Shown here piece after piece: positions 15,451-24,191 of a DNA stretch of 48,559 nucleotides. Each line of letters begins with the position of its first letter. Positions within the stretch are counted from its first letter, which is position 1. Origin of the DNA: Acidobacteriota bacterium (GTDB lineage: Bacteria; Acidobacteriota; Holophagae; Acanthopleuribacterales; Acanthopleuribacteraceae); NCBI GenBank assembly GCA_002747255.1, contig PDUC01000050.1, positions 1 through 48,559 of the forward strand, read 5' to 3'. The position numbers and the translations under genes are program-made. The notes under the pieces are model-generated. The model saw nothing but the letters and a program-made list of their open reading frames with translations. It searched no databases and had not been told where the DNA came from.

Positions 15451-17660
15451 GTGTGTGCGCCGTAGTTGACGGTCCTTCTTCGGGCGTAGAAACCGATTCC
15501 CCAAAGTGCAAAAAACAGAGGGCCCGTTAACAGCGTGATCCACTGATAGGTTCGCTTGGTTTCATAAGTGAGGTTGGCCGGCAGCGGAACAAACGCGTTT
15601 TCGCGTCTGTCAATATCGCTTAAATCCATGTCGGAACACCAGAAACCAAGGGTGTTGGCGATAAAAGCCAGTGAACTGGGGTTCTGGTATTGCCCGAGAA
15701 TTTCGTTACTGCCGATGACAACCATTTTAACCGTGTTGTCGGTACTCTTTTGGGTTGAATCGAAGTACGGGTCAAATACACCTGAAACCAGGACACCCAT
15801 GGGGTAGACGTTAAATGAAGTGGGACCCGGAAGAGTATCGGGGTTTAAGTCAAAAACACGCTCCTGCAGCCAGGCCTGTTTGGACGATTGAAGGAGCGTT
15901 TGAGTTTGGTCGTTGGAGAGAGGTGTAACCGTTGAACACCACGGAAGTGTCATGGTTTGCAGAGTTTCAACGGGCTTGAAATTCAGAGGGAAACCATCCA
16001 GCAGCCTTGAAACCATGGGAAAAACGGGGTATTCCCGCTGTAGACGGGAATTGGTGGAAGATTGAATTCGCTGGCAGCTGTTATCGGAAACCAGGTTGCG
16101 ACCTACCTCAAATCCGTAATGCTCGAAGAGCGCGTCGGCCGGGTCTTTGGGAAGTTCACGGGCTGTCAGCTCTGGAAGTTGAATGGAGACACCCGAAGTG
16201 AACAGCAGAACGGGTTTCCCCGATTGAATGAACGCATCCAGCTCTTTTAACTGGTTTTCAGAAAACTCGCGAACACCCCAGGTGATGAGCGCATCGGCGT
16301 GTTCAAAAGGTACAATCTTGTCGGGAACAATTCTGCCATGCTCCAGATTGTACTGTTTTTGGAGTTCCAGCAGCATGGGTTTCATGTCGTTTTCAGGATC
16401 GTGTCCCAGGGGCGAGGGCGGCATGCTGCCGGCCAGCAGGACCTTTTTCTGCGTGGTGTGATTTAATTTCAGCAGGGCTGCTGTCAGATCGTATTCCAGG
16501 TTGGGGATATCCTGCATGGTTGGGAAGACCACTTTCCGTTCGCCCTGAGTCAGTACCATACCGAACCAGATTTTGACCGTTTCCACGCGGCTCTTTTGGG
16601 TGACGTTACCTGCCGTTTCCACGACGCCGTAGCTCAGAGCTTCCCTTCTGGCCGCTTCATCCAGGTCGGGATTCAATTTTTGAACTTGAAATTTTCCCTT
16701 GCCATGAGCCTCGTATTCCGCTGCCAGTCTTTCAATAAAGGCGAGCACAGGCTGGAATTGAGGTGGTAAGTTGGAACTGAAGAAGAGTTTCAGGTGGGTT
16801 TCCTCATCCAGATGAGCGCAGACTTCTTTGGTTGAAGGACTGAGTGTGTAAATGCCGTTCCGGGTGAAGTCCACTCTCAAGTTGGTGTAGTTCACAGCCG
16901 CATTCAGGGCAATAAAAATTCCGGCTACAAAGAGAATGCGTGTCAGTTTATAGGGTTTCCAGCTGCTTAGAAAACCACTGTGCCGTGCCTGACCCAGGAA
17001 CTGGATGCTCATGAACAGGAAGAAAAGTGTCAGCGAGAGAAAGTAAACCAAATCCTTTAAATCAAGCAGACCACTGGCCATTTGCTGCAACCTGAAATTG
17101 AGGTTCAGAGGTGAATTTTCAAAGAACGCGAAAAAGGAAAAAATGAGAAAAGAAAAGAGAAAGGCGACCACCTGATGGCGTGTCATGGAACTGATCCAGA
17201 GCGAAAAGGCCAGGGCCGTTGCGGAAAACAGAAGTAAGCCAATGTAGCCTGAGAGCACGGGACCCAGGTCGAGATCGCCCAGTTGAACCAGGGTGTAGGG
17301 GAAGGTCAGGGTTGCTGCCAGTGTGATCAGGATGGCGGTAAACGGAGCGAGGAACTTGGCCCACACCAGAGTTGTGTGGGGGAGAGGCATGGAGAGCAGC
17401 CATTCCATGGTACCCTGTCTCATTTCCTCGGCCCACGCTCGCATGGCCAGCAGGGGCACGAAGACAGCCAGTAAAAAGGGCGCCAAGCGAAAAAAAAGTC
17501 TCAGGTCTGAAGTGCCATTGACGAAGATATTCAGTCCTGAATTTTGCCAGAACAGAAAATAAGCCAGCGTGGCAGGCAGCATACTGCAGAACAGGTACCC
17601 CATGGGGTTGTTGAAGAGGTGTTTGAATTCTTTCATGAAAAGAGTGGTAAAAGCCTTCAT
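15429..17660 (-). CDS. Fused ABC-2 permease / GldG-type auxiliary protein
   Basis: A 743-residue fusion. Residues 1-240 form an ABC-2 type permease (GldF-like) with six hydrophobic helices and the RAWAEEMRQGTMEWLLSMP loop of this family. After a transmembrane segment near 250-265, residues 275-690 form the extracytoplasmic GldG/IFT52-like domain (YTLSPSTKEVCAHLDEETHLKLFFSSNLPP, later VLLFTSGVS). A final transmembrane helix at about 707-727 and a basic tail close it. In Bacteroidetes gldF and gldG are separate genes needed for gliding. In many other phyla fused or paired versions are general ABC exporters of unknown cargo. ATG 17660 overlaps the ATPase stop by ATGA, implying translational coupling, and GAGGTG precedes it. 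Confidence 0.85.
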   Translation of the reverse strand: MKAFTTLFMKEFKHLFNNPMGYLFCSMLPATLAYFLFWQNSGLNIFVNGTSDLRLFFRLAPFLLAVFVPLLAMRAWAEEMRQGTMEWLLSMPLPHTTLVWAKFLAPFTAILITLAATLTFPYTLVQLGDLDLGPVLSGYIGLLLFSATALAFSLWISSMTRHQVVAFLFSFLIFSFFAFFENSPLNLNFRLQQMASGLLDLKDLVYFLSLTLFFLFMSIQFLGQARHSGFLSSWKPYKLTRILFVAGIFIALNAAVNYTNLRVDFTRNGIYTLSPSTKEVCAHLDEETHLKLFFSSNLPPQFQPVLAFIERLAAEYEAHGKGKFQVQKLNPDLDEAARREALSYGVVETAGNVTQKSRVETVKIWFGMVLTQGERKVVFPTMQDIPNLEYDLTAALLKLNHTTQKKVLLAGSMPPSPLGHDPENDMKPMLLELQKQYNLEHGRIVPDKIVPFEHADALITWGVREFSENQLKELDAFIQSGKPVLLFTSGVSIQLPELTARELPKDPADALFEHYGFEVGRNLVSDNSCQRIQSSTNSRLQREYPVFPMVSRLLDGFPLNFKPVETLQTMTLPWCSTVTPLSNDQTQTLLQSSKQAWLQERVFDLNPDTLPGPTSFNVYPMGVLVSGVFDPYFDSTQKSTDNTVKMVVIGSNEILGQYQNPSSLAFIANTLGFWCSDMDLSDIDRRENAFVPLPANLTYETKRTYQWITLLTGPLFFALWGIGFYARRRTVNYGAHTQKRANT

Positions 17661-18382
17661 GCCGACACCTCACATCGCTGACGGAAAGCACGCTCCATGG
17701 ATGACTGACCCGACATGAACTCCGCAGGGGTGCCGTCGAACTGGATGCTGCCGTTGTGAATAAAGATCAGATGCTGACAAAACTGTGGAACGGCGTGCAG
17801 AATGTGAGTGGAAAACAGAATGGTTTTGCCTTTTAAAGAACTCAACATGGTTAAAAAATCGCCGGCCTGATTGGGATCCAGCCCGGAGGTGGGTTCGTCC
17901 AGGATGAGAATGTCCGGATTGTGCACCAGTGCCTGCGCCACACCGAGCCTTTGACGGTAGCCCTTTGAGAGCGTGCTGACGCTTTGATTGATAACCTGTT
18001 CCAGTTGGCAGGATTGCACAACTTCAGAAACGGCGAGACGCGATTGGCTTTTGGAAAAACCGTGCAGTCCGGCACAAGTTCGCAAGTATTCACCCGCGAT
18101 CATGTCTTCGTAAAGGGGGTTGTTTTCCGCCAGATAACCAATGCTTTGTCTCACTTTTAACGGTGTCTTGCTTTCTGTTTTGGTTGAAACTGTTTGGCCC
18201 AGAATTTCAAAGGAGCCTGAAGAGGGCACCAGGGTTTGGGTGATTATTTTCATGGTGGTGGTTTTTCCGGCGCCATTGGGGCCAATGAAGGCCGTGATTT
18301 CGCCTTCCTTCAGTTGAAAACTGATGTCTTTAAGAGCCGTTTTCCTGCCGAAGGTTTTGGTTATGTTATCGAGTTTGATCAT
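17657..18382 (-). CDS. ABC transporter ATP-binding protein (GldA/CcmA-like)
   Basis: A 241-residue nucleotide-binding subunit partner of the fused permease. It shows Walker A GPNGAGKTTT (about 34-43), the Q-loop region, signature LSKGYRQR, Walker B ILILDEPTSGLDP, and the switch histidine in STHIL. The first 30 residues (MIKLDNITKTFGRKTALKDISF) are typical. It overlaps the downstream permease gene by four bases. Together they form a complete two-gene ABC-2 exporter; substrate unknown. Confidence 0.92.
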   Translation of the reverse strand: MIKLDNITKTFGRKTALKDISFQLKEGEITAFIGPNGAGKTTTMKIITQTLVPSSGSFEILGQTVSTKTESKTPLKVRQSIGYLAENNPLYEDMIAGEYLRTCAGLHGFSKSQSRLAVSEVVQSCQLEQVINQSVSTLSKGYRQRLGVAQALVHNPDILILDEPTSGLDPNQAGDFLTMLSSLKGKTILFSTHILHAVPQFCQHLIFIHNGSIQFDGTPAEFMSGQSSMERAFRQRCEVSA

Positions 18383-18614
18383 GTGCTGTCCTGAAGTGAT
18401 GGTGGTTTGTTTCCTGAAAAGGCTGGAAACCCAGCTGTTTGAATGTGCATTCTAGCAGATATTGTTAAGGACTCGAAACCAATGCGGGTTTGAGCCTTCT
18501 TTTGTTGAGTGAAAAGAGGCAGAGTGCTGCTCTCGCTGATTCCAGAAACACTGTTGTAAGCACTTTTTTGTGGAGTTGAAGATTGACAGGAAGTGGACTG
18601 TTTGAATGATGATT

Positions 18615-19838
18615 TCAGACAGGCTTTTTTTTGATGAGAAAACCTGAAAAACCGTCAAATCGGTGGCTCGGTGGGATGACGAAGTGGCCCTCTTGAGGTC
18701 TCAGCCACGGGACACCGGCGGGCAGCCAGTTCTTCAGCTCTTCTTCCGCCAGAACGGCTTCAGTGGGTACAGCGGGAAGCTCACGCTTGTTGAGCGTGCA
18801 GACGGTGTACAGAAGAAATCCGCCTGGCTCCACACGGCGCCAGGCTGAGTTCAGGATATTTTGCTGTGTTTGCAGCAACTGCTTGTGTTCGTGGCCTGTT
18901 CGCAGGAATTTGAGCTCCGGGTGGCGGGCGATAATGCCCATGGCACTGCAGGGCGCGTCCACCAGGACCAGATCGAAATGTCCCTGGACAGGATGGTCAT
19001 CGGTTATTAAATGTGTCTCGGCTTTCAGGTTCAGTCTTTGAAGGTTTTCCTGCATTTTCTTTAATCGTCTGGCAGATATGTCCGATGCGGTTAGCTTCTC
19101 TATTTGTCCAAACGCGGCCATGTAGCATGTTTTCCCGCCCGGGGCGGCACAGGTATCCAGGACGCGCCGACAGGAGGAACGGCAGACAATTTCCGCAATG
19201 GCCTGGGCACTTTCGTTCTGGATGTAGACCCGTCCGGAACGCATGTCCGGGTGCCCGAACTGCACATGCGGCAACATGGCACGTTCAGAGCTGCTGTTGA
19301 CTGCCGGTTCATCCGCATTCCAATAGGCTTGTAACGGCGATTCTTTCCAGTTTTCCAACCATAGAGAGACGGTTCCCGAGGCGAACTGTTGTTGCAGCTG
19401 GTTCTTGTACCAGGCGGGCAGAAAATGTCGCTCGTGGTGGTATTCGTGTTTTTCAAGGTTCCTCTGCACCTGTCTTAAAATACCGTTGACGACGGGCTTC
19501 AGGCGTTTAAAACCGCGCTTTTGAGCGATGTTTACCGCTTCGTTGATAACCGCGTAGTCAGGGGTTCGCATCATTTTTAACTGATAAACGGAACTTCTCA
19601 ACAGCCACTGCAGGAAGGGCGGCAGCTTTTTGAGCGGTTTTTTGCAGTATTGCTTGAGGATTTCTTCAATAAAGAAGAAATAGCGGAAAGTGCCATAGGC
19701 TATTTCATGGGCGAATGCCATGTCTTCTTTGGGCAGCTGGAGCCCGATTTCCGAAATGGCTTCATTGACCAGAAGCCCTTTTGCTTCCACTTCCAGCATG
19801 CAGGCCACAGCCAATTCACGAGCGCTTTTAATGATCAT
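18615..19838 (-). CDS. rsmB: 16S rRNA m5C967 methyltransferase
   Basis: SAM-dependent methylation of C967 in 16S rRNA. The N-terminal 140 residues form the NusB-like RNA-binding domain (AVINEAVNIAQKRG, VNGILRQVQRN). The C-terminal Rossmann domain has the SAM motif VLDTCAAPGGKT, motif IV LVDAPCSAMG and motif VI TVCTLNKRE, so both cysteines used in m5C chemistry are present. At 407 residues it is close to the usual 430. ATG 19838 has an AAAGGAG site six bases away; the longer frame to 19865 is upstream of that site. Fmt/def, which often neighbour this gene, are absent. Confidence 0.9.
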   Translation of the reverse strand: MIIKSARELAVACMLEVEAKGLLVNEAISEIGLQLPKEDMAFAHEIAYGTFRYFFFIEEILKQYCKKPLKKLPPFLQWLLRSSVYQLKMMRTPDYAVINEAVNIAQKRGFKRLKPVVNGILRQVQRNLEKHEYHHERHFLPAWYKNQLQQQFASGTVSLWLENWKESPLQAYWNADEPAVNSSSERAMLPHVQFGHPDMRSGRVYIQNESAQAIAEIVCRSSCRRVLDTCAAPGGKTCYMAAFGQIEKLTASDISARRLKKMQENLQRLNLKAETHLITDDHPVQGHFDLVLVDAPCSAMGIIARHPELKFLRTGHEHKQLLQTQQNILNSAWRRVEPGGFLLYTVCTLNKRELPAVPTEAVLAEEELKNWLPAGVPWLRPQEGHFVIPPSHRFDGFSGFLIKKKPV

Positions 19839-20217
19839 CGCTACTCCTTTCACAAAGCCAAACACGGTCTTTCATTTCAACGCACCTCATCCATACGCTG
19901 AGCATGCCATCATCCTAACGACAAGCTGTGTATAAATCCACTGATTTGAGTTTAAAAAACATCGCTGAAGATGACGGTGCTTGCAATAGGTGAGTGGATG
20001 AATGCACTCTAACGGGAACTTCGCAAGTCTCTAAACTGATCGTATTCAGTAAAATAAGAATGCGGGAGTATTACTGCTCAGTGAGTATGATCTACTCGTC
20101 ATTTATTTCACATTTTTATCACAAAAACATTCGGGAAAGTGATAGACTTACTGCAAAACACCTGAAGATTTCGGGGTTTTCCGATTTCTGCTTCAGAACA
20201 CATTCGAGGAGGATATT
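19839..20217. other. Intergenic region between divergent rsmB and fba
   Basis: No gene is supported; a 75-codon frame on the plus strand lacks coding character. The region should hold both promoters. A partial inverted repeat GAGTG/CACTC occurs at about 19992-20009. Confidence 0.5.
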
Positions 20218-21279
20218 ATGACCAGTGAATTCAAAGGTGGAGTCATTACGGGAAAAAATTACATCAAACTTCTGGAGAAATGCCGTAATGAAAAATACGC
20301 CTTACCTGCTGTCAACGTCATTTCAACGTCAACTGTCAACGCGGCCTGTGAAGCTGCCGCCAAGGTGGGATCAGACATCATCATTCAAGTGTCCAACGGT
20401 GGAGCACAGTTCTTTGCGGGCAAAGGGGCAGACAGCTTCCAGGCCAAAGTTCAAGGCGCTGTTTCCTTTGCCATTCACGCCCGGCGGATGGCCAAGCTCT
20501 ACGGCGTAGGGGTTGTTTTACACACCGATCACGCCAACAGGAAGCTCTTGCCCTGGATCGATGCTTTGCTGGATGAGGGCGAAGCATACTACAAGCAGCA
20601 CGGCGAGCCGCTGTTCACGTCACATATGCTGGATCTTTCCGAAGAACCGCTTGAAGAGAATATCGCTACCTGTAAGGCTTATTTGGAGCGCATGGCCAAA
20701 ATCGATATGTCGCTTGAAATTGAACTGGGTATCACAGGCGGCGAAGAAGACGGTGTGGGCAGCGACGTTGTCGATGATGCAAGACTGTACACACAGCCTG
20801 AAGATGTTCTGTACGCCTATGAACAGCTCGAGCCAGTTGGTCATTTTACCGTGGCCGCTTCATTTGGCAACGTGCACGGTGTTTACAAGCCCGGAAATGT
20901 CAAGCTGCGCCCCATTATTTTGAAGAATTCCCAGCAGCACATTGTTGAAGTCCACTCCGTAAGGGAGAACCCTCTTTCTCTGGTCTTCCACGGCGGTTCC
21001 GGCTCCAGCAAGAAGGATATTCGCGATTCCATCGACTATGGCGTCTTTAAAATGAATATCGATACGGACACTCAGTTCGCCTTTACCCGCCCCATTTACG
21101 ACTATGTCATGAAATACAAAGATCGCCTCTATCGCCAAATAGGTTCAGACGAGGATCCCGAAGTACTGAACAAAAAGGTCATCGATCCGCGTAAATGGCT
21201 GCGAGCAGGCGAAGAGCTGTTCCGGGATCGTCTGGTAGAAGCCTTTGAAGATCTCAAGGGAATTGGCAAACGCATTTAA
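20218..21279 (+). CDS. fbaA: Class II fructose-bisphosphate aldolase
   Basis: Zinc-dependent aldolase of glycolysis and gluconeogenesis, cleaving fructose 1,6-bisphosphate to two triose phosphates. The 353-residue protein has the zinc-binding VLHTDHANRKLLPWID. It also has a typical SLEIELGITGGEEDG loop, FGNVHGVYKPGNVKL and LVFHGGSGSSKKDI zinc/phosphate motifs, and MNIDTDTQFAFTRP near the C-terminus. The length and motifs match the FbaA (class IIA) subtype. GAGGAGG precedes ATG 20218. A terminator follows, so it looks monocistronic. Confidence 0.95.
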   Translation: MTSEFKGGVITGKNYIKLLEKCRNEKYALPAVNVISTSTVNAACEAAAKVGSDIIIQVSNGGAQFFAGKGADSFQAKVQGAVSFAIHARRMAKLYGVGVVLHTDHANRKLLPWIDALLDEGEAYYKQHGEPLFTSHMLDLSEEPLEENIATCKAYLERMAKIDMSLEIELGITGGEEDGVGSDVVDDARLYTQPEDVLYAYEQLEPVGHFTVAASFGNVHGVYKPGNVKLRPIILKNSQQHIVEVHSVRENPLSLVFHGGSGSSKKDIRDSIDYGVFKMNIDTDTQFAFTRPIYDYVMKYKDRLYRQIGSDEDPEVLNKKVIDPRKWLRAGEELFRDRLVEAFEDLKGIGKRI

Positions 21280-21324
21280 AGAATCATCTTTAAAAGATTT
21301 GTCATCTTTTCAGGACAGATCAGC

Positions 21325-21355
21325 AAAAAAAGAGGTCGTTTGGACCTCTTTTTTT
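21325..21355. terminator. Terminator after fbaA
   Basis: AGAGGTC and GACCTCT arms with a GTTTG loop, extended by A and T runs on either side, give a stem of up to 12 pairs. It can work on both strands. Confidence 0.85.
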
Positions 21356-21610
21356 GTTGGACGAAGGATTGTCAAACGGAATCAATACAAGCTTTCTCTT
21401 TCGCGAATAGCTTTGTCTGACTTTATCGTGTAGAATGAGTATGAAAAATGCAGTTTCATCATGTTGGTTGACCTCATGTATGGTGCGGCTGTGCTTGCCT
21501 GGAACTGCCTGAAACCGAAAGTCTTGGAGGGCAGCCTCGCTTTTGGCGAAAGCGCAAGCACACAAATTCTGATTCCAATGGAACCGCTCAAGTGGAACCA
21601 CACTTTGAGA

Positions 21611-21629
21611 GTGTATTTTTCAAATACAC
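21611..21629. repeat. Short hairpin GTGTATTT/AAATACAC
   Basis: A perfect eight-base inverted repeat with a TTC loop, 60 bases ahead of the secreted-protein gene at 21690. It could be an operator or leader hairpin; it lacks a T tract. Confidence 0.35.
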
Positions 21630-21689
21630 CATGATTGGCCTGTGACTTGCACCATGCTGCCTGTCAGGAAACATCGAAGGAGTGTGATT

Positions 21690-22556
21690 ATGAAAAAAAC
21701 AATTCTATTTCTGATTTTAAGCGGTATGCTGATGGCCGGTGATTTCACCGTTGTTCAGAACAGAGAGCGCATGGCGGGGACACCCCGGCTGATGGATCAG
21801 GCTCAATTTAAGGCGGGTGCGTCAACGGTTGTGGAAGTTGTTCCCCATCTGTCGGCCAATGATATCTGGAAATCGATTCTCTACATTCGCTCTGACAGCG
21901 GCTTTTCGGCCAATTTTTATCTGGAATTCTATGATCCCGATGGCAATTTACTTGATGTCAAGTTCTATGATTCCGATGGCCGTGATTACTATGACAACCA
22001 CTTCCAAAGGACCATTACGGGCTATGAAATCATCAGTCTCGAGTTCGACTCGCTTGAAAGGGGCAAGAGTTTTCAGGCTTTCATTTTCACCGAGGACAAT
22101 GTGTTCTATTCAGCTGAAGCACTATTTAATCGTTACAACGGCACACAAAAGGAAGCTTCTGTTGGTGTCAAGGGTGCCGCTCCCGGTTACAACTTCGTCA
22201 TGAATGTTGAGGAGCGAACGGATTTGTACACCGAGCAGTTCAACTTCAGGGCGTTTGCCATTTCGAATATTGAAGAATCTTACTGTACCTGCGAGGTGGA
22301 ACTCTACGATGATGGCATAGGCGGCGTTAATTTAGACGGGTTTGTTGCTAGAAATTCACTTTCTATCAACCCCAGAGGTAAGGCCGTATACAAATTAAGA
22401 GAGCTATTCAATGTAGCCGACCTGCTGCCCAAGGGGTTTGGATACATCATTATAAGATGTGATCGTGTTGCCACCGCGATGGGTTTGACCTTCGAGGAGA
22501 ACAGCCCTGTTGCAGGTTCGGTCCCTATTGATACAGTGGAGTTTAATTCAAAATAA
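21690..22556 (+). CDS. Secreted protein with 'PHL' type beta-domains
   Basis: A 288-residue exported protein with signal peptide MKKTILFLILSGMLMAG. The mature part contains VVPHLSANDIWKSILYIRSDSGFSANFYLEFYDPDGNLL, a pattern of a secreted beta-sandwich domain ('PHL...W...L.I.N.s......FYD.dG..L') frequent in Acidobacteria-like proteins. A more degenerate second copy follows (about residues 165-285). A related two-domain protein is encoded at 34363-35457. ATG 21690 follows GAAGGAG by seven bases; the longer frame upstream precedes that site. Function is unknown; surface or extracellular location is expected. Confidence 0.75.
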   Translation: MKKTILFLILSGMLMAGDFTVVQNRERMAGTPRLMDQAQFKAGASTVVEVVPHLSANDIWKSILYIRSDSGFSANFYLEFYDPDGNLLDVKFYDSDGRDYYDNHFQRTITGYEIISLEFDSLERGKSFQAFIFTEDNVFYSAEALFNRYNGTQKEASVGVKGAAPGYNFVMNVEERTDLYTEQFNFRAFAISNIEESYCTCEVELYDDGIGGVNLDGFVARNSLSINPRGKAVYKLRELFNVADLLPKGFGYIIIRCDRVATAMGLTFEENSPVAGSVPIDTVEFNSK

Positions 22557-22574
22557 TGAGGGGTTGCTGACCTT

Positions 22575-22706
22575 TCAGATAAAGGCGACGTCTTCTTGCT
22601 GGACAGAGACCACCAGCACGTTCTCAAATCCCATGTCTTTGAAAGAGGTGGGCAAGTGGGTGAAGGAACACCCGTTGCCGGAAGTCGACTCGGCAACGAT
22701 GTTCAT
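22575..22706 (-). other. Possible small reading frame in phase with the upstream gene's stop
   Basis: After the TAG at 22737 the minus-strand frame stays open for 53 more codons and contains an ATG at 22706. The 43-residue product (MNIVAESTSGNGCSFTHL...) has protein-like composition but no known motif and no good ribosome binding site. It may be a small protein, a readthrough tail, or chance. Confidence 0.25.
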
Positions 22707-22736
22707 GGCGGTCCAGAAATAGCTTTTTTGCTCAAT

Positions 22737-23816
22737 CTATTGAAAATTGAAGCACTCAGCCTGTTCCTCTAAATTGACGTGACAGACGAAGTCCAGCACG
22801 TGAATGCTTTCATCCTGGATCAGGTCGTGTTCTGGCTGGATATCCGGCGTTTTTTCAAGCCAGTGACTGATTAAAATGAGTTGATCAAAGTCATCCACGA
22901 GAGAATCCGAGTTGAAGTCGCCGGGAAACTGCGCGGGTAAAACGTCGAAATCGTTCGGCTGAGTGCGATCAAAGCAGTGGACAGCTGGATAGAGACCTTC
23001 ACTGATGGTGGCATAACCGCCGCTAAAGGGATTGAAACCGATGGCTTCTCCCTGAGGTTCCTGAATAAGGGGAAGGCTGCATGGAGAAGCGGAAAAGGCT
23101 TCCCAAAGATCGGTTCCAGCTGAGCGAAACCACAAATAGGCGTGATCACTGAAAGGCTGCATGTAGTTTTTCACAACTATCTGACTGCCATCGTGGGATA
23201 CATCACCGCCAACGGGAAAAGCCACGGAGATATCCAGCAGGTATTCCAGCTCCATATTTTCATCAGGAACCCAGGGTTTGGGAACGCGGTACAACCGGCC
23301 AACGGGAAAATCTCTTTTTGAAACAACAAACAGTTCTTCATTTTGTGGATCGAACAGCAGGGTTTCCGCATCCCGGGCACCATCGGGATAGGTAAGGTGA
23401 AATGCCGTTGGAGTGAGAGTGACTTCAAACGGTCCGGCCGCATCCTGACAGGGATAAACGACCGGTTCAGCTACCATGTAAATCGCGATCGAGGAGCGAA
23501 CCGCGTCGTTGTCACCGATATCCCCCAGGAAGAGTACCTGATGATGAGCAGCGGAGAGATATCCCGTGGCAATATCTTCCACATCGGTAATAGCTGGTAT
23601 GTCTAAGTGCAACACGGCCGCTGTACTGCCAAAGGCGTTGAGTGCAAAAACAGAGGGCTCGCCACCCGAATCATTGTGAACCCAGATAATTTGAGGGTTC
23701 AACTGGCTGTATACGAGTCCCGAAATTTCCGATAATTGCTGATCCTGGACAGATAGATTGGTCGAACTCGCTTGAAAGTCTGGACACTGAAGCCATAACA
23801 AATAGATAAGCCACAT
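22737..23816 (-). CDS. Secreted beta-propeller protein with dockerin-like C-terminus
   Basis: A 359-residue protein with an N-terminal hydrophobic MWLIYLLWL segment that is short for a signal peptide. The body (about 25-290) has repeated beta-strand motifs of the type SEISGLVYSQLNPQIIWVHNDSG, GDIGDND and DAETLLFDPQNEELFVVSKRD, resembling the esterase-like/SdiA-regulated propeller group that often ends in 'HNDSGG' segments. The C-terminal 60 residues contain two EF-hand-like loops: GDFNSDSLVDDFDQ and HDLIQDESIHVLDF. Both keep Asp at loop positions 1, 5 and 12, as in type I dockerin pairs. Dockerin-like ends on non-cellulosomal secreted proteins are known. Its ATG lies behind a weak ribosome binding site. 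Convergent with the secreted protein at 21690. Confidence 0.7.
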   Translation of the reverse strand: MWLIYLLWLQCPDFQASSTNLSVQDQQLSEISGLVYSQLNPQIIWVHNDSGGEPSVFALNAFGSTAAVLHLDIPAITDVEDIATGYLSAAHHQVLFLGDIGDNDAVRSSIAIYMVAEPVVYPCQDAAGPFEVTLTPTAFHLTYPDGARDAETLLFDPQNEELFVVSKRDFPVGRLYRVPKPWVPDENMELEYLLDISVAFPVGGDVSHDGSQIVVKNYMQPFSDHAYLWFRSAGTDLWEAFSASPCSLPLIQEPQGEAIGFNPFSGGYATISEGLYPAVHCFDRTQPNDFDVLPAQFPGDFNSDSLVDDFDQLILISHWLEKTPDIQPEHDLIQDESIHVLDFVCHVNLEEQAECFNFQ

Positions 23817-24191
23817 GGCACCATACCCCTCGATGGACCCTCCGCCCGGTCATGAGATGAATTGATATACCGGGATGGATTCGTCTTGAACGCGATAGCC
23901 TTTATCATAAGGCGTTTGAATGCAGGCTGGATGTTTCGTGGTGGAATCCCGCTGTCAATGGAGATTGAGCATGGAAACACCCACCTTACAAGTATAAACA
24001 TCGGAATGGGAATCGCTAAACTTTACCTGATGGCACTCTTCGGATGGACGATTCATGTCAAAATCAAGGTATAGCCAGAGCTGGCGCACGGGCTCCGACA
24101 CAAGTTCCGGTCACGCACTTCTAGCTGTATGAAATATAAACTGGCCAGGGAAAATCAGGCGGGACGCTGTAAAGCGACTGCCTGTTTTGGG
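23817..24191. other. Intergenic region
   Basis: No gene is supported. It contains the likely terminator of the acyl-CoA dehydrogenase gene at 24151-24187 and, at its left end, the unidentified promoter of the propeller gene. Confidence 0.5.
24151..24187 (-). terminator. Terminator after the acyl-CoA dehydrogenase gene
   Basis: Read on the minus strand: nested stems CAGGC/GCCTG and CGCT/AGCG, followed by ATTTTCC. It begins five bases after the gene's stop. Confidence 0.6.

Larger units (their letters stand above)
21280..21689. other. Intergenic region between fbaA and a secreted-protein gene
   Basis: It holds the fbaA terminator at 21325-21355 and an eight-base perfect inverted repeat at 21611-21629. 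No gene is supported. Confidence 0.5.

Noticed and set aside
19994-20221. Plus-strand 75-codon frame upstream of fbaA
   Set aside because: It overlaps the fbaA ribosome binding site and start, and covers the expected promoter region.
23862-24074. Plus-strand 70-codon frame between the propeller and acyl-CoA dehydrogenase genes
   Set aside because: The composition is not protein-like over its length and no ribosome binding site precedes it.
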